Assembly (NCBI GenBank): GCA_013398615.1 | Contig: VZSR01002415.1 | Span: 518,379 to 582,378, forward strand | Origin: Brachypodius melanocephalos | Taxonomy: Eukaryota > Chordata > Aves > Passeriformes > Pycnonotidae | DNA length: 64,000 nucleotides | Direction of reading: 5' to 3' | Notes under the pieces: model-generated | The model's input: only the letters and a program-made list of their open reading frames with translations | Told to the model about the DNA's origin: nothing | Databases searched by the model: none | Shown here: one piece after another, positions 1 through 12,800 of the stretch | Numbering within the stretch: the stretch's first letter is position 1 | Layout of the letters: every line of letters starts with the position of its first letter | Made by a program: the position numbers and the translations under genes

Positions 1-1714
1 TTTCAAATTCTACAAATATCTACAAGCAGAGATTTCATCCCAGGCATCTTTTACAGGAACTGCTCATCCCGCTTCTAAACCCACCCACGCACCGTGGATG
101 GATTCCAGTTCCCAGAGCAGCTCATTTTATTAACACAGAACCAGGTTTTGGGGTTTTTCCAGTTGAAGGAAGGTGGAGCAAAAAATTACTAGATAGGTTC
201 TAAGCATGGAAATCTCCAGAGCCAAGGGTGTCTCCTTCCTAGGAGGTTACTTGGATCTTGGCAGGAGTAAAGGTGGGGTGACTTACCATAAGAGAGGAGG
301 AAGTTACTACTGAGAGCTGCTTTTACTACCCCTTGTCAGTTGTGTCATCTGTGATGCAGGGGGTGTGTCCACCAGTCCATAAATCCAATTTTTAACCTAT
401 TTTCCTAAGAAAATGGGTTAAGTTATGACTGTAGAGGGGCTAAAGGTGTTTCAGCATAAGCAGGAGCCCATCGGGGCAAATCCCAGCTAAAGCTGCACAA
501 AACATCTTCCCTTGGAAGCAATGTGGTTCCAGTTGTGCTTCCTGTGGATGACAGTGATGGAAAATTCAGGAGTACAGACCCAGCACTGTGCAGAGTTACT
601 GGACAGAAGAAAGGAATCCACTTGGGGCAGTCTTCTCCAGGATTCTCGCAGGGAGGGAGCAGTGGTTCAGAAAGGATACAATCTCTGATGCTCTTCCTTT
701 CCATGGAGAAGAAGAAAATAAAGAGAAGAAAATAAAGAAATAAAATAAGTCTGAATCCAGAAACATTCTAACAATGGTACCTAAATTCTGGGAGGAATCT
801 TTTTTCCATCTCCCAGGAGAATTTATTGTTTTCCAGATCGTGGACGTCAGGTTCCAAAAATAACCTTTTCAACTAGATGAAGCCTCAAATAATTTGGGGA
901 AAATCCCTACAGGGAAAAGCCACTTTCAGTGAGGAACTTTAGGCTCTTTCAAAGTCTGAAGGAGTGCACAGGCATTATCCAGAACTTGTTCATCCTGTCC
1001 TTCCCTAGCAGATGATACTTCATCCCCTCTAACTATGCAGGAAGGAGGTGAACATGGGATCCATTTGCTTGTAAATTGTGAGAAAGTTTGTGGAGAACAC
1101 AGGGCTCCCGGGTTCCTCTAAATACCATCCCTCCAAATGCCATCCCTCCAAACCGGTTCCCTTCACAAAGTCATTCCACATCCGACCTCAAGGTGTTCTG
1201 ATGGCCCACAGAAATCAAACCAAGTATTCCCAATGATCCAACCAACACATTTTGCTTTTTTCCTTATTACTTTCTGCAAAAATCACATAAAATTCCCATG
1301 CAACATCCTGGCACTGACCTACTAAGGCACCTCTTGAGCTCCTTGTTAATATTTTCGGCCTCTCTCAGACACATGAGGAATTGCACAGTTGGGATTTCTG
1401 TTCCAGGTAGAGTAAATAAAACCTGTGAAAGGCCATTTCATCTGTCTCCTCAGGGACACTTTGTCATTGTCACGACACCATCCTCATCCCTGGATTCCTG
1501 AGGTCAATGTCCTCTTCACCTCAGAGTTTTATGCATTTAGGCCCAAATTAATTCCCCCTAACTCCAGGCAGCTGATTAAGGTGTCCAGTTTGGGAACACA
1601 GTGGGAACAGGCATATGATTTTAGGTGATTCATGTGTCCATGATCTGAAATGTCTCCTGGACCTGACCCTTTCATCTCTCTATAGAGACTGGGGGCTCCC
1701 AACACTCATCCTGT
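1..1714. other. Non-coding flank, probably inside TMEM80 intron 1
   Basis: I found no exon or RNA gene here. If the minus-strand first exon at 3018-3036 is TMEM80, this stretch is its first intron. I looked on the minus strand for the membrane-spanning second exon of TMEM80 and did not recognise it, so that exon probably lies left of the window. The short open frames present have no family signature. Confidence 0.5.
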
Positions 1715-1973
1715 CACTTAGGAGTGACAGGACAAGGGGGAATGGCTTTGATATTGGGATGAAACTCTTCCCTGTGAGGGTGCTGAGGCCCTGGCACAGG
1801 TTGCCCAGAGAAGCTGTGGCTGCCCCATCCCTGACAGTGTCGAAGGCCAGGCTGGACAGGGCTTGGAGCAACGTGAGACAGTGGAAGGTGTCCCTGGCCA
1901 TGGCAGGGGGTGGAAGTGGATTGAGCTTCAAGGTCCCTTCCAACCCAAACCATTCCAGGATTCCATGATTCCT
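1715..1973 (+). repeat. CR1-type LINE 3' fragment
   Basis: This is the 3' untranslated tail of a chicken-repeat-1 retroposon. It shows the family's usual order of phrases: a stretch about the front ends of reads such as GACAGGACAAGGGG, then CTCTTCCCTGTGAGGGTGCTGAGG, CAGGTTGCCCAGAGAAGC, GGCTTGGAGCAAC, GGAAGGTGTCCCTG and AAGGTCCCTTCCAACCC. It ends in degenerate copies of the 8-base ATTCCATG unit. Like most copies it is truncated at its 5' end and has no coding sequence. The open frames on both strands here are by-products of the repeat. Confidence 0.85.
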
Positions 1974-2784
1974 TGTTCATTCAATATCCAAAACTGCAGC
2001 TATGCCACTGATGCTGAATTGTAAGATAGTCAGAGCCATGGAATTCCCACAGGGAACTCCGAGTGAATTCCTTCAGGGCAGTTCCCCAACTTTATATTTG
2101 AACTCTTCTTTCCTTAATCCCTTCCTAGGAGAGGGCTGTGAGCCTCCTGCAGCTGTTCTAATCCAGGAGATGGCAGCCACTGTTCACTGTTCCTGAGGAT
2201 ATGCTGCCTCCCTCAGAGCGACCGGGACATTTCACAGGGATAAACCCTGAAACCCCACAGCACACCTGGCAGAGGGACTGAGCCAAGAGGGATTATTAAA
2301 CCACCCGAATGTATCATTTCAGTGCTCTACCCGACAAAATCTTTTTTATCTATTCAGGCTGGTGCTGATTTTAGAGTGAGTGACACTGAGAATGGGGATT
2401 TGAGCTGGAACATGGCCCATTTTCTAATAAAATAGTTTCATTTTTAACATAAAACTGTATTAAAGGCAGCATCACCCAGATGCATCCTTCTAAGGATGCA
2501 CATTCATGCACCTCATTGCACAGACACGCGATTAGGATTTTGGGGTTTTTTTTTACGAGTTCAGCAAAAATTTTCTAAACCACCTTATCTACCCAGGGCA
2601 GAAATTTACAGTTTTGGGAGAAAACTTCAACCTCTGTGAAAGACTTGGAAATTAATGATTTTGACCACACTAAGGATGATTTTTTTCCCCCCTCTGAATC
2701 CCAGCAGTTCCTAAATTGAAGCAAAGATCTGGATTTTCATGAGGCCTCTCTCAGCCTCAGGAAAGCGTCTTTCCCGGGGTCAAG
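1974..2784. other. Non-coding stretch before the CpG island
   Basis: AT-rich sequence with no recognised gene or repeat. It changes sharply into CpG-rich sequence near 2785, the left shoulder of the shared TMEM80/DEAF1 promoter. Confidence 0.5.
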
Positions 2785-3017
2785 GTGCTCCTCAGCCCGC
2801 ACATGCGCCAAGCCCTGCTTACGGCGCCACCGGGATTTGCCTCAGCGTGTCGGGGTTGTCGCGATATGCCAACGGGGCTGGGCTCGACCGCGGCCCCGCC
2901 TCGCTCTAGTCGCGTCCCCCCACGAGAGGCCACCTCTAGCACGGTGGGAAACAGACCCCCGGTGCCCCGGCAAGGGCTGTCGTGTCGCTGTCGTGTTGCT
3001 ATCGCGACACCGCTCAC

Positions 3018-3036
3018 CTCGGCTCGGCACCGCCAT
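3018..3036 (-). CDS. TMEM80: TMEM80 coding exon 1 (partial gene, start only)
   Basis: On the minus strand an AAGATGGCGG start context begins the peptide M-A-V-P-S-R-G, followed at once by a consensus donor (GAG, then GTGAGC). Human TMEM80, a small multi-pass membrane protein linked to the ciliary transition zone, begins M-A-A-P-R-R-G and lies head to head with DEAF1. The seven-residue match is weak on its own; position and orientation support it. The AAGATGGCGG string is also a YY1-type motif, common over starts of CpG-island genes. No further exon is in the window. The call would fail if minus-strand transcripts from this island encode something else. Confidence 0.5.
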
Positions 3037-3113
3037 CTTGACGCCCTGCGCCGCCCGCCGGTCCTCCGCCGTCCCGGCAACCCGCGCGCGGCCATTCACC
3101 CCGCCTACCCGCC

Positions 3114-3523
3114 TTCGGGCGTGATCGGAGCGTTCGGCCCGGTTCGGTCGCTTTCGGGCGGATTCGGGCCCTGCCCGTTCGGGCGTCTCCGTCCGGGCCA
3201 ACGAGCGGAACTCGGGTGCGATCGGAGAGGACTCGGCACACATCGGCCCTCCTCGCTTCCGCCTTCGGCAGAGATCGGAAAAGGCTCGAGCGCACTCGGG
3301 ACTCTTCGCCTCGCCGGGCCGCACAGCTCGGGGACTCGGTCGCATTCGGGCGGGCTCGGGTCTCACCCGATCCGTCAGGTACCGCTTCGGGCCGTGCCGC
3401 GCGGACTCGGCCGCGCCCCATTGGCCAGCCGGCAGGGAGCGCGCGCGCCGGCCGCCTTCGCACGGGGCCCGAGCCGCTCGGGCCGCTTCGGGCCTCATCG
3501 GAAGTCGATCGGAAGGCCCCGAA
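3114..3523. promoter_or_regulatory. Cluster of TTCGGG (DEAF1-type) sites
   Basis: Exact TTCGGG occurs on the plus strand at 3114, 3153, 3163, 3178, 3345, 3386 and 3487, and on the minus strand (CCCGAA) at 3518. Near copies such as TTCGGC, CTCGGG and GATCGG fill much of the space between. TTCGGG is the core motif reported for DEAF1/NUDR, whose SAND domain contacts spaced CpG half-sites, and human DEAF1 represses its own promoter. The motif clustering is seen directly; autoregulation in this species is inferred. Confidence 0.6.
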
Positions 3524-3649
3524 CACGCTCGTCAACGCTCGGGCAGGCTCGGCGCCGTTCGGCTCGCCGGCCCCCCCCCGCCGCCAGGACCCCCCTCAGG
3601 CGCGCCCGGGGGGGCGGCGGGGCGGGCTCGGCCACCCCCGGCCCCGCGC

Positions 3650-3857
3650 ATGGAGCAGAGCAACAGCGGCCAGGCCGCCGGACAGCTCGGCTTGCCTGCG
3701 GGACGCGGGCAGCAGCAGAAGCCGCCGCAGGCAGCGAAGCGGGAGGCGGAGCCCGAGGAGGCGGTAACGGTGATGGCGGCAGACGCCGGGCACATCGAGA
3801 TGGGAGCGCCGCCAATGCCAAGCGCCGACGAGGCCGCCGCCGCCGCTGCCTTCGCAG
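3650..3857 (+). CDS. DEAF1: DEAF1 exon 1
   Basis: Residues 1-69 plus one base. It is rich in Gln, Ala and acidic residues and ends in an alanine run (DEAAAAAAFA). The donor is GCAG|GTCAGG. The N-terminus is shorter than in human because the long human alanine and acidic stretches are reduced. Confidence 0.85.
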
Positions 3858-6800
3858 GTCAGGGCGGGCAGCGCTCCCTCAGCCCGCCCGGGGCTCCCCT
3901 AGCCCGGGCTCCGGCCCCCACGCAGCCCCCGAGGCTCGGGCTGGGACGGCGAGCTCCCTCAGGGAGCGCTCCCACCCCCTCACCGAATCCCACACTCCGC
4001 CCCTTCACACACAGTAAAGAGCGGGAGCCGCCCAGTGCACCTGAGCCTGGGCCCCGAGTCCCCGTAACCAAGCGCCCCGAGCTGAGCAGCAGGGTTGTGC
4101 AGCCCAGCTGCGGTGCCAGAGTCCAGAGCCCGCCGCCCGCCCGGCTGTCTCCGCCCAAGCGCCTGTTCTTTCACCCTCACCCCACGTGGAAATACAGAGA
4201 TTTGAGCCAGGCCAAGAAACCAGACCACAGAAACGCTGGGCTGTAAATTTGAGCACTTCCTCCTAAGTGGACGAAGTGCACCGGCCATGGCACCATGGGA
4301 GTTAATACGTGACAGAGGTAGAGTCTGTTGTTCAGTTTATCCTGATGTTTGCCAGTCACCCCTATTTAAATGAAAGCACCACAGCTCGGAATATTCCTAG
4401 TACAGGTGCAATACTTATTTTTCTCCTAGTTCATCACGTGCTCATAGCGACTGCCCTGGTTTCAAGGAGGTTAAAGCCTGTTGATCCAAAGGATTAATAG
4501 AAATCAGAATGATTGCGTTCATAACAACTTTCAAGCACCATGAGAAATAAAATTAATTTTGAATAGGAAGGAAGAAGGAAATTATTTTAATTTTTTCTCA
4601 GCTGTTCATTAGGCTCTCTGCATGCAGCAGAACATTAAATTAACCCTGTTTTGCATTCCAGAAGTCACCACAGTGACAGTAGCCAACGTGGGGGCCTCTG
4701 CAGACAATGTTTTCACCACATCTGTGGCCAATGCAGCTTCAATTTCAGGACACGTGTTGGTAAGTCTGCATGCATTTGAGGGCATTTGACAAAATTTCTC
4801 AGTATAAATGAAGAGCTGTAGTAAGGTCAAGGCTTGTTTTCATTGTAATATCCAGGCTTTAAGCCACAAACTCATTAGCTGGGGGACATAGAGGGCTTTT
4901 GTTCCCAATTTTTTTACCTTTCCACCCCCACATACTCGTTCTATAACAGAAGTGGTGGCTTGGAACATGAAATCCTTGGATTTGCTTGTCTGAAAACTCA
5001 AAAATTAATTTAATAAATGCCATACTGATTGGGGTTTTGGGGTACCTGGGGGCTACTGAAATCAATTTGTGTTGAACCATTTTAATAAATTTAAGCTCTT
5101 TATTTCTTCTGTAGTCTGGGAGAACAGCCCTCCAAATTGGGGACAGCTTGAACCCTGAAAAAGCCACTCTGATAGTGGTGCACACGGATGGGAGCATTGT
5201 CGAAACCACCGGGATCAAGGGGCCTTCAGCACCTCTCACACCAGGTATTAGACAATCTGCTTGTGGTGGGTCACTCTCCTAGAGGGTTAGCTTCTTCTCC
5301 ACTCTGCTTGTCTTTCTGGAATCTAAAAATATGTGCATAATTTTATAAGGATGGTTTGCCCTCTCTTAAAACCATAAAGTTGTTCAGGTTGGAAAAGACA
5401 GCTTTAAGATACCAAGTTCTCACACAGTATTTTGTGTATTTATTGGGAAGGAAAGAAGGCTTATTATTTTTTAATTTTCCAGTCAGAAATGTGTTTAATT
5501 TTCTCATTCTTTGCCCTAACCCTGCAAAGAAGCTGCTTGAAAAATCTTGCCCTGCTGCTGGGCTTACTACACCCATCCTATCCCCAAGGGCACACGGATC
5601 ATTTTAACATGGTTAATAAAAATCCGGGTCTCCCAGTTCTGCACGTGTTCTTTCCAAGGGTCCTGGAACACATTTTCGTGTCCATTCAGGCCATTGGTTG
5701 ATACTTTGGTGTCCCTGTCGCTGAGGTTTTGCTCAGGGCTGCCTGGCAGTTTCCTGGCTGCCCACGAGATGGCAGAGCAAACCTTCAGCGCTCTGACACT
5801 GCCCACAGACAGGATGGCCTCTGGGAAGGGGAATCTCCAGTCATCTCCTTACACCATGGCTTACAGGTGTAAGGATCAGGTCACCATCTCAGCGTTTATT
5901 CCCTGTTAGAGCCTGTTTCCTCAGGTCCTCTTTGCAGGATTATTAGCCCTTCTCATTCAGGCTGAGTTTTTTGTGTTGCTCCAGTCAATTCCTTGGTATA
6001 TCACCTAGCTGAGCATGGGATGGAACACCACTCTGCCCTTTGGTTGCTATCACCTTTCTTTTCTCTCTTCTCCAAGGACCACAGTCTCCTCCTACCCCTT
6101 TGACAGCTGTCCAGGGGAAAAGTGGAACCAAGTACAACTGGGACCCGTCCGTATACGAGAACGAGCTCCCGGTGAGGTGCCGGAATATCAGTGGCATTCT
6201 GTACAAGAACAGGCTGGGCTCAGGTAACTGCCACCCGGCCTGAGGATGTTCTTAAAGGGCTGATCATGAGAGAAATAAAACGAGAGAGTTTCCAAGCCAG
6301 CCCAGTGCCTTTTGATTTTATTGTTCCCTTTTGTTTTGCTTTCTCTTCAGAGGCTTTTTGACTTTTTTTCTTAAACCTGCAAATATCCAGGCTGCCCTGC
6401 AGTGAGTCTCCTCAGTAATAGGCCATCTCCTCTAATGATTTTTTTGTCTCATGAGTAGACTTGTATTTTTGCCAAGCTCTGAAGAATCCCTGCTGGAATG
6501 CAAATAGAGAGTTTGTCTCTTCATGGGGCTCCTGGGCTTCTGCTCTTGTCTTTTATCCCTGTGGGGAAGCTGGGGAAGCAGCAGCAGAAATTGCCAGCCA
6601 GCCTGGCTGCCCAGTGAAGAGCTTGCTTCGTGGACTTCAACACAAAAAAAATCAGAAATTTAAGTAATAATCAAGGAAAGACTTAAATTTGTGGTGTTTA
6701 TCCAATAAAGACTTTTTTTTCCTTGTGGAGGAGTAATTTTAATAGTTTAATTTTGTGGCCCAGAGTTGGAGCTCTGACCATGCCCAGTCATTGTGACAGC

Positions 6801-9800
6801 CATGATAATAAATGTACGTAGTTACCCCAGAGCAATGGGAAGGAGCCAATGGGCATATTTAGTGGTTCTTACATATTAACTGCTATTTTGTCCAGCAATT
6901 TCCCTATTTTCTTCTTTAGAGAAGTGGCAGAATTATCCTTAACCTGGACTGAGAGTGTATTTTGGTGCTTTACTTCAGGAGGCCGTGGCAGGTGCATTAA
7001 GCAAGGGGACAACTGGTACAGCCCCACGGAGTTCGAAGCCATGGCGGGGCGAGCCAGCAGCAAGGACTGGAAGAGGAGCATCCGCTACGCCGGGCGGCCC
7101 CTGCAGTGCCTTATCCACGTAAGGTTAAGTTTGCTCCCTCCTTTCTGCAGGAGAGGGCAGCTGGAGCCAGGTGCTAATGGCACCAGGAGCAGCTCTTGGT
7201 TTGGTTGAGAGTTAGTGACGTAGGGGAATTGTTTTTAGTGTGTCTCAAATAGCGCACTGGGAATCTTGCTTATACCAGAAAGAGTTTCTGCAGGGTGAAG
7301 CCCAGCCTTGAGCTGTGCCACAGGAATTGAGCTCTCATCCATGATGCATCCATGATTCAGTAACCTGAACTCCTTCAATGTCTTTGCCTGCCATGTATTC
7401 TTCGCTTTCACCATTCATTATTTGGGTCCGTTATTTGAGTCTCCTGGAGAACTTGACGTTGCCACTAGGCTGACAGTCCATTTCTGTTTGGGCAGAAATC
7501 AAGTCTCAAATTCATATATCCTGGCCTTTGGGTGTGGAAAAGGTTTGATTTTCCTTTTCTTCCTTCTGACCCTCTCACCCCATTGCTCTAGTGTGGGGAA
7601 CTGGCCTCTCTGTTACTGTACAGCATCCAGGAGGGAATGGGTACCACTCTGGGAGCCATCCACAGTTTTTAGCAGGATCAAGGTGTGCTCTGGGTGATTT
7701 TGGTGACTCTCATGCTGAACTGGTCACTTCTGATTCCAGGATGGGATTTTAAATCCCCATGCTGCCTCATGCACTTGTGCTGCTTGCTGTGACGACATGA
7801 CACTGGTGAGTGGGAGGCTTTACATCCATTACTTTAGGAACTAATTATTTTTGTTGGACAAATTAACTGGTCAAGCTGCCATAGCCCTTGGGCAAGCAGG
7901 AGTGTCCTGGGATTTGAGTGCCCTGACATATGAGTGTTTAGGGACAAGTGCTTTGTCCCTGTCTCATGGAGAAAGGACATAAGGAACTTGCTGGCATTAT
8001 TCCAGAACAGCCTCAGTAAAACTAGATCATACTTACTTGTTTTTCATTCTTTTTTTTTCTCTCTTTCTAATTAATATATCAATGCAAAATGCCTTTTGGG
8101 GATGTCAATGCTATTCATGATTTTTGAGTTGCAAAAATATTTTCGTAAAAACTAACATCATAATCTTATGATGGATCAATATTTTCATTTGTAAAGTGCT
8201 TGGGGGTTTTTGTTAGTTGATTTGGGGTTTGATTTTTCACTAGTTTGTTTCAAAAATGAGGTCTAAGCCCTGAAGAGGAAGCAGAAGACTTTATCTTGAC
8301 CTGGTGCTTTGCTATGCTTTCCTTTTCTGCTGTGAACTGACTGATGTGCTTGTTTTCTAGTCTCCCTCTTGTTCTCTTTTCTTCCACCACCTTGGCCAGC
8401 AAAGTGATTATCTGTCCAGTTCTGCTCCTTAAGTAATAGTGGGAAGAGGTTGAATTTGTGCCTCTTTAGGGAGCTGAGTTTAACTTTTTTTTTTTGCCAA
8501 AGTTCTTTTTGTTTGGAAAACTTTTAAGTGCTTTGGTCTATTGTTGCAAACCACACATCTTCCATGGGGATCCGTGCAGCTGTTTGTGGAAAAATGATAG
8601 TAAACTCAAAGTCTCCAAAGAGGTGCCTCATCTAATGCCTTTTCCTTTTTGCTTTTTATTTTCTTTCTGGTGTTTTTCTACCCAGAGTGGCCCAATACGA
8701 CTCTTTGTGCCATATAAAAGGCGGAAAAAAGAAAATGAAATACCCGCAACGCCAGTGAAGAAGAATTGCTCCAAAAACATCACTCTGCTTCCAGCCACTG
8801 CTGCAACTACGTGTAGGTTCTTTTCTCCTTGTAAAAACTGTTTCCTTTCTTTGGAGATTTGAGATAAAACACCTGCTAGGTGTTTTATGTCTGTTAGTGG
8901 CCCCTTGGAACTGTCCAGCTGAGAAAAATGTCCTTTTTTTGGGTCACATTCTTTTCATTGGATGTTTTTATTGGCTCAGTTTCACTTCCTATTTTGTAGA
9001 AAGTAGCACAGTGTTGCCACATCTGGACACAAGTTGAATAGGAAAAAGTGCAGCTCTAGACCTCCAGGAGACCTCAGGTTTAAGCATCATGACATCCTTG
9101 TGCCGTGAACAGTAGGTTTCACATTTTGTGCTGAGAGAGGTTTGGATCATGTCCTATGCCTGGAAGTGTTTAAGGCCAGATTGGATGGGGCTTGGAGCAA
9201 GCTGGTTTAGTAGAAGGTGCACCTGCCCATGGCAGGGCAGTGGAAGGAGATGACCTGAAGGTCCCTTCCAAGGCCAGGCGTTTCAGGATTCTATGGTTAT
9301 AGTCTATGATTGTATTGCCCCCTGTACCAGCTCTCAGTGGGGGGAGAATTATGGGGTCCTGGCCTGGATCCATAGTGGATTTCAGGTAGATTTTTCACAA
9401 ATAACAACTGAGAAATTTCCTGTTGGAATTAGGTTTTGGGGGAGGATGGCCCTTCTCTGCTCTTCCAGAAATCCCCATTCCATCCCCTGAGCTTCATTGT
9501 GTCCCTTAGAAGCTGGAGTAAGATTTGTGCTATTCCTTGCAACACATAGAAAAAAGTCTGGAAGCAGCTGGAATGAAACCCCCAGCCTGAAAGTCGTTAA
9601 TGAAGGAGGCAGAAGGTGATGCTTTGATCTGTACATCCCTCTCCAACACTCAACTGTGTTAGTTACTGGTTTGATTGGCAAATCATCTGTGTGAGAACAG
9701 GAATTAATTTGCAAGCTTATCCAGCTCACACATCCCCCAGGCACATCCACGTGTCCTCCTGCTCTCGGCACACTGGCATCATTTGCACAGTAACAGTACA

Positions 9801-12800
9801 AAGTGAGTCGAGGAGGAGGCAACAGAAATCTAAAAAAAGAACAAAAAAGTCAGCATCAGCAGCTTAAGTAAGAAAGATCCTCAGCAGCAGTAGGAGGAGA
9901 AACACACAAGGATTCTGCAAAGTTGTTTTATGGCTTTGGTTTTTTTAGTCCTCAAATAGGTTTAATTTGTTTTGGTTTGTTATGTGAGATGCTGTGAGGC
10001 TGCTGCTCTCTCATGCTGGCACTAGAAGAGAGAACTTCTTATTTTGGTGGCCACATACCTCACCAGCCAGGAATTTGTAGCTACAGTATTTTAAAATTTA
10101 ATTATTGTGTGCCACACAATCAGCCCCTCACCAGTTAATGGTACCAGTTAACTAACCCTCTTTAAAATAAGTTTTAAACGTTCTGAAGCCACTCAGGCAT
10201 AATTACCCAGAAGGATTTTGTGCCTTGTTCTTTGCATTGGCTGAGTACATTCTATCACGTCGTGTAGATAAACAGCTAAAATTGTCCAGCTGTCAGGGAA
10301 TTAGCTGTAATCCACAGGTTGTTATGTTGATTTAAGTAGCAACAATCATTCTTGCTAAAATTGTCATAAAGCAGCCAGAGATTGATTCAGTGTGTGGCCT
10401 CACTGAATCTTATGGGAGATGTTTTACGGTTCATAAAACAACTGAAAAGGTGGTGATTTGGGAGGTATTAGGTTGTAGATTAACATTTTGGCCTCATGCC
10501 CCCAGAGCCTTGGGAGGACAGCAGAGCCTACGGAAACTCATTGGGGCTTTTATTCCCATTTCCAACTGCACTGGTCACAGGTGTGATCCAAACTGGGTTA
10601 TCCCAGGCTGGTGATCTGTGAGTGCCCTGAGCTTGGATGGTACAGCACAGGGATATCAACAGCTGGACAGGCATGTCCTCCGTGCTGAGTGTTAATTATG
10701 AAAGTGTTTTAATGTTTGCAGTCACTGTGACTCCCTCTGGACAGATCACCACCTCCGGGGCACTGACCTTCGACCGGGCATCCACCGTGGAGGCCACGGC
10801 CATCATCTCAGAGAGCCCAGCACAGGGGGATGTTTTCACTGGAGCCACTGGTAAGAGCTCAGGTGTCTCCTAGACAGCAGTAGGGAGGAGGAAAAGAGGT
10901 TGGGATGCCCACTGCTGTAGAAAGGAACATTTTGAATGCAACACAAAGGATTTATTTCTCAAGGGAGACACTGCGTAAGGCACTGTCCTTCCTGTGAAAT
11001 CATTTCAGCAGTTTGGAATCTTCGCAGTTGCACCAAAGGAGAAGCTTTGCCCAGGAGTGGCAGCTGCTAATGTTCACCTCTGCTGAGTTCCTGGCATTTA
11101 TGTTCATCTCAGTAATTTATTTTTTCTTTTACTCCCGATTTAACCTGAAATACTACCAAAAAAACCCAAACTAGGTGAGGGTTGAAATTGAGTGAAAAAT
11201 GCCAGGATAAATCAAACAAAATGTAAATGCATAACACAAATCTCAGTTCTCTCAGTTCGAGTCATGCTTTGGGTTGTGAGCTCTCCTGGGGGAAAGATCC
11301 TACTCCGAGAACCAGAGTTTGGAGCCCTGTGATGATTGTGGATATTTGGATGTGTGGGACAGAACCAAGGAACCTGTGGCTCTAAAGGTGAAAGCAGAGC
11401 AGGGTGGAGCCAGGACTAGGATTCCTTGCTCGCTGTGTGAGATCCTGCTGCTGTTTCACATTTCCAACCCTTGGGACTTACCACAGAGTGTAGGAACTTG
11501 TATAAAATGTTATAAAATAGGGGTGAATGCAGCGTAAGGTGTGTTAGTGATTCCCAAGGCCCTTGTTCTCCTGCAGTTCAGGACACCAACGTCCAGCAGC
11601 CTTGCCGGGTGTCTCATCCAGAGCCTCACTATCCCAGTTACCAGGACAACTGCCAGATCTCGCCTTTCCCTGAGGCTGCACTGCCAACGTCTCATCCCAA
11701 AATTGGTACGTTTGCTCTCACTCTGCTTCAATTTCCTCCCATCTTTCTCAGCAAAGGTAAAGATTAGGGCAGAAAATTAAACTTAGCTCTATTTTGCTTG
11801 TGAGTTTTACAGATACTAAGATTTGGACAAGCAGGTTTCTTCTCTGTGGGAAGTTTTTCACTCTTTATTGAGAACTTTGATTGGTTGATTCTGCCAGAGG
11901 CGGCTGTTGTGATTCTGCATCATGAGTTGTCTTGCATTCCCTGCCTTTCCTAAAGTTCTTGCTTTCAGACTTTTGTCCTCTTTGGGCATTGTGGCTGAAC
12001 ATTTATTTAGTGTTCGATCTGAGGAGAACAAACCTTGTTAAAATCATGTCACAGCAGCTTTTCTAGACATCCTCACATGGCTTTATGACTGCAGTGGTAC
12101 ATGCTGGGGGTACTTTTGGGCAGGTTTGGTCAGTTTTCAGTTCCTTCTGTATGACCTATATTTATTTATTTCGAGCAGCACAGGATGTTCCTGGTCTCCA
12201 GAGTCAGATCTTCTTATGTTTAAGACTTAGATTTTGATGTTACTAATTAAACACTGATTGTTTTTTTTCACCAGTGAATACTTTCTCTTGCCTGATGTAC
12301 TTGTGCCACAATGAGGAATCTGAAGTAATTCCTGTTTGATATGTTATCAAATGTCATGCAGGGATAAATATTGTGCTGGAAATGGAGAGTGGGAAAGGCT
12401 CTTGTGCAAACAGACACTGATAAAAAAGACCAGTTTATCTCGTACTCATATCTAAGCGCAAATAGTTACATGCCACTAGTGTGCAAATTCATTAAAATTA
12501 CTGTTTTAATTAAGGGTATTTTGAGGTAAGTAGTCTGCACAACCGTGAAGCTGGTGGGACCTTGTTTTTACTAGTAAAGAATTCAGTGAGGAATATCAAG
12601 GTCAGTGTTGGTAGATGTGAATGTCTTGGACTGAATTTTATGGCAGATGGTATTTATTGTTAGTTACATTTAGAAAAGTAAAGCCAGATAACATTTCTTC
12701 CTGGAATGTTACCTAAGATGAGCTTACACTGTGTATGGTGGAGTTCCTGGCTCTGGATTTAATTTCATCATACCCTGAACTCCCAGTGTACGTGCAAACA

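Larger units (their letters stand above)
2785..4170. promoter_or_regulatory. CpG island, divergent TMEM80/DEAF1 promoter
   Basis: About 1.4 kb of sequence very rich in G, C and CpG, with no TATA box next to either start codon. The DEAF1 start (3650, plus strand) and the proposed TMEM80 start (3036, minus strand) are 614 bases apart and point away from each other, as in human. Between them the motif TCGG recurs more than twenty times, including eight exact TTCGGG or CCCGAA copies. Long open frames on both strands (up to 410 codons) arise because stop codons are rare in such sequence; I do not treat them as genes. Confidence 0.85.
3858..8685 (+). other. DEAF1 introns 1-6
   Basis: Between exons 1 and 7 there are six short introns (3858-4661, 4760-5114, 5245-6076, 6224-6978, 7119-7739, 7806-8685), each under 0.9 kb. 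The first still carries the right half of the CpG island. I saw no repeat, RNA gene or extra exon in them. Confidence 0.7.

Noticed and set aside
1680..1980. Overlapping open frames on both strands near 1.7-2.0 kb
   Set aside because: They fall inside a CR1 untranslated tail, which does not code for protein.
2842..3535. Minus-strand open frames of 218 and 173 codons opposite the DEAF1 promoter
   Set aside because: Arg/Pro/Ala-rich translation of the same CpG island with no recognisable domain; explained by composition.
2785..4017. 410-codon plus-strand open frame over the CpG island
   Set aside because: It arises from the lack of stop codons in CpG-rich sequence, has low-complexity Arg/Ala/Gly/Pro content, and overlaps DEAF1 exon 1 in another frame. 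The DEAF1 frame has clear homology and this one does not.
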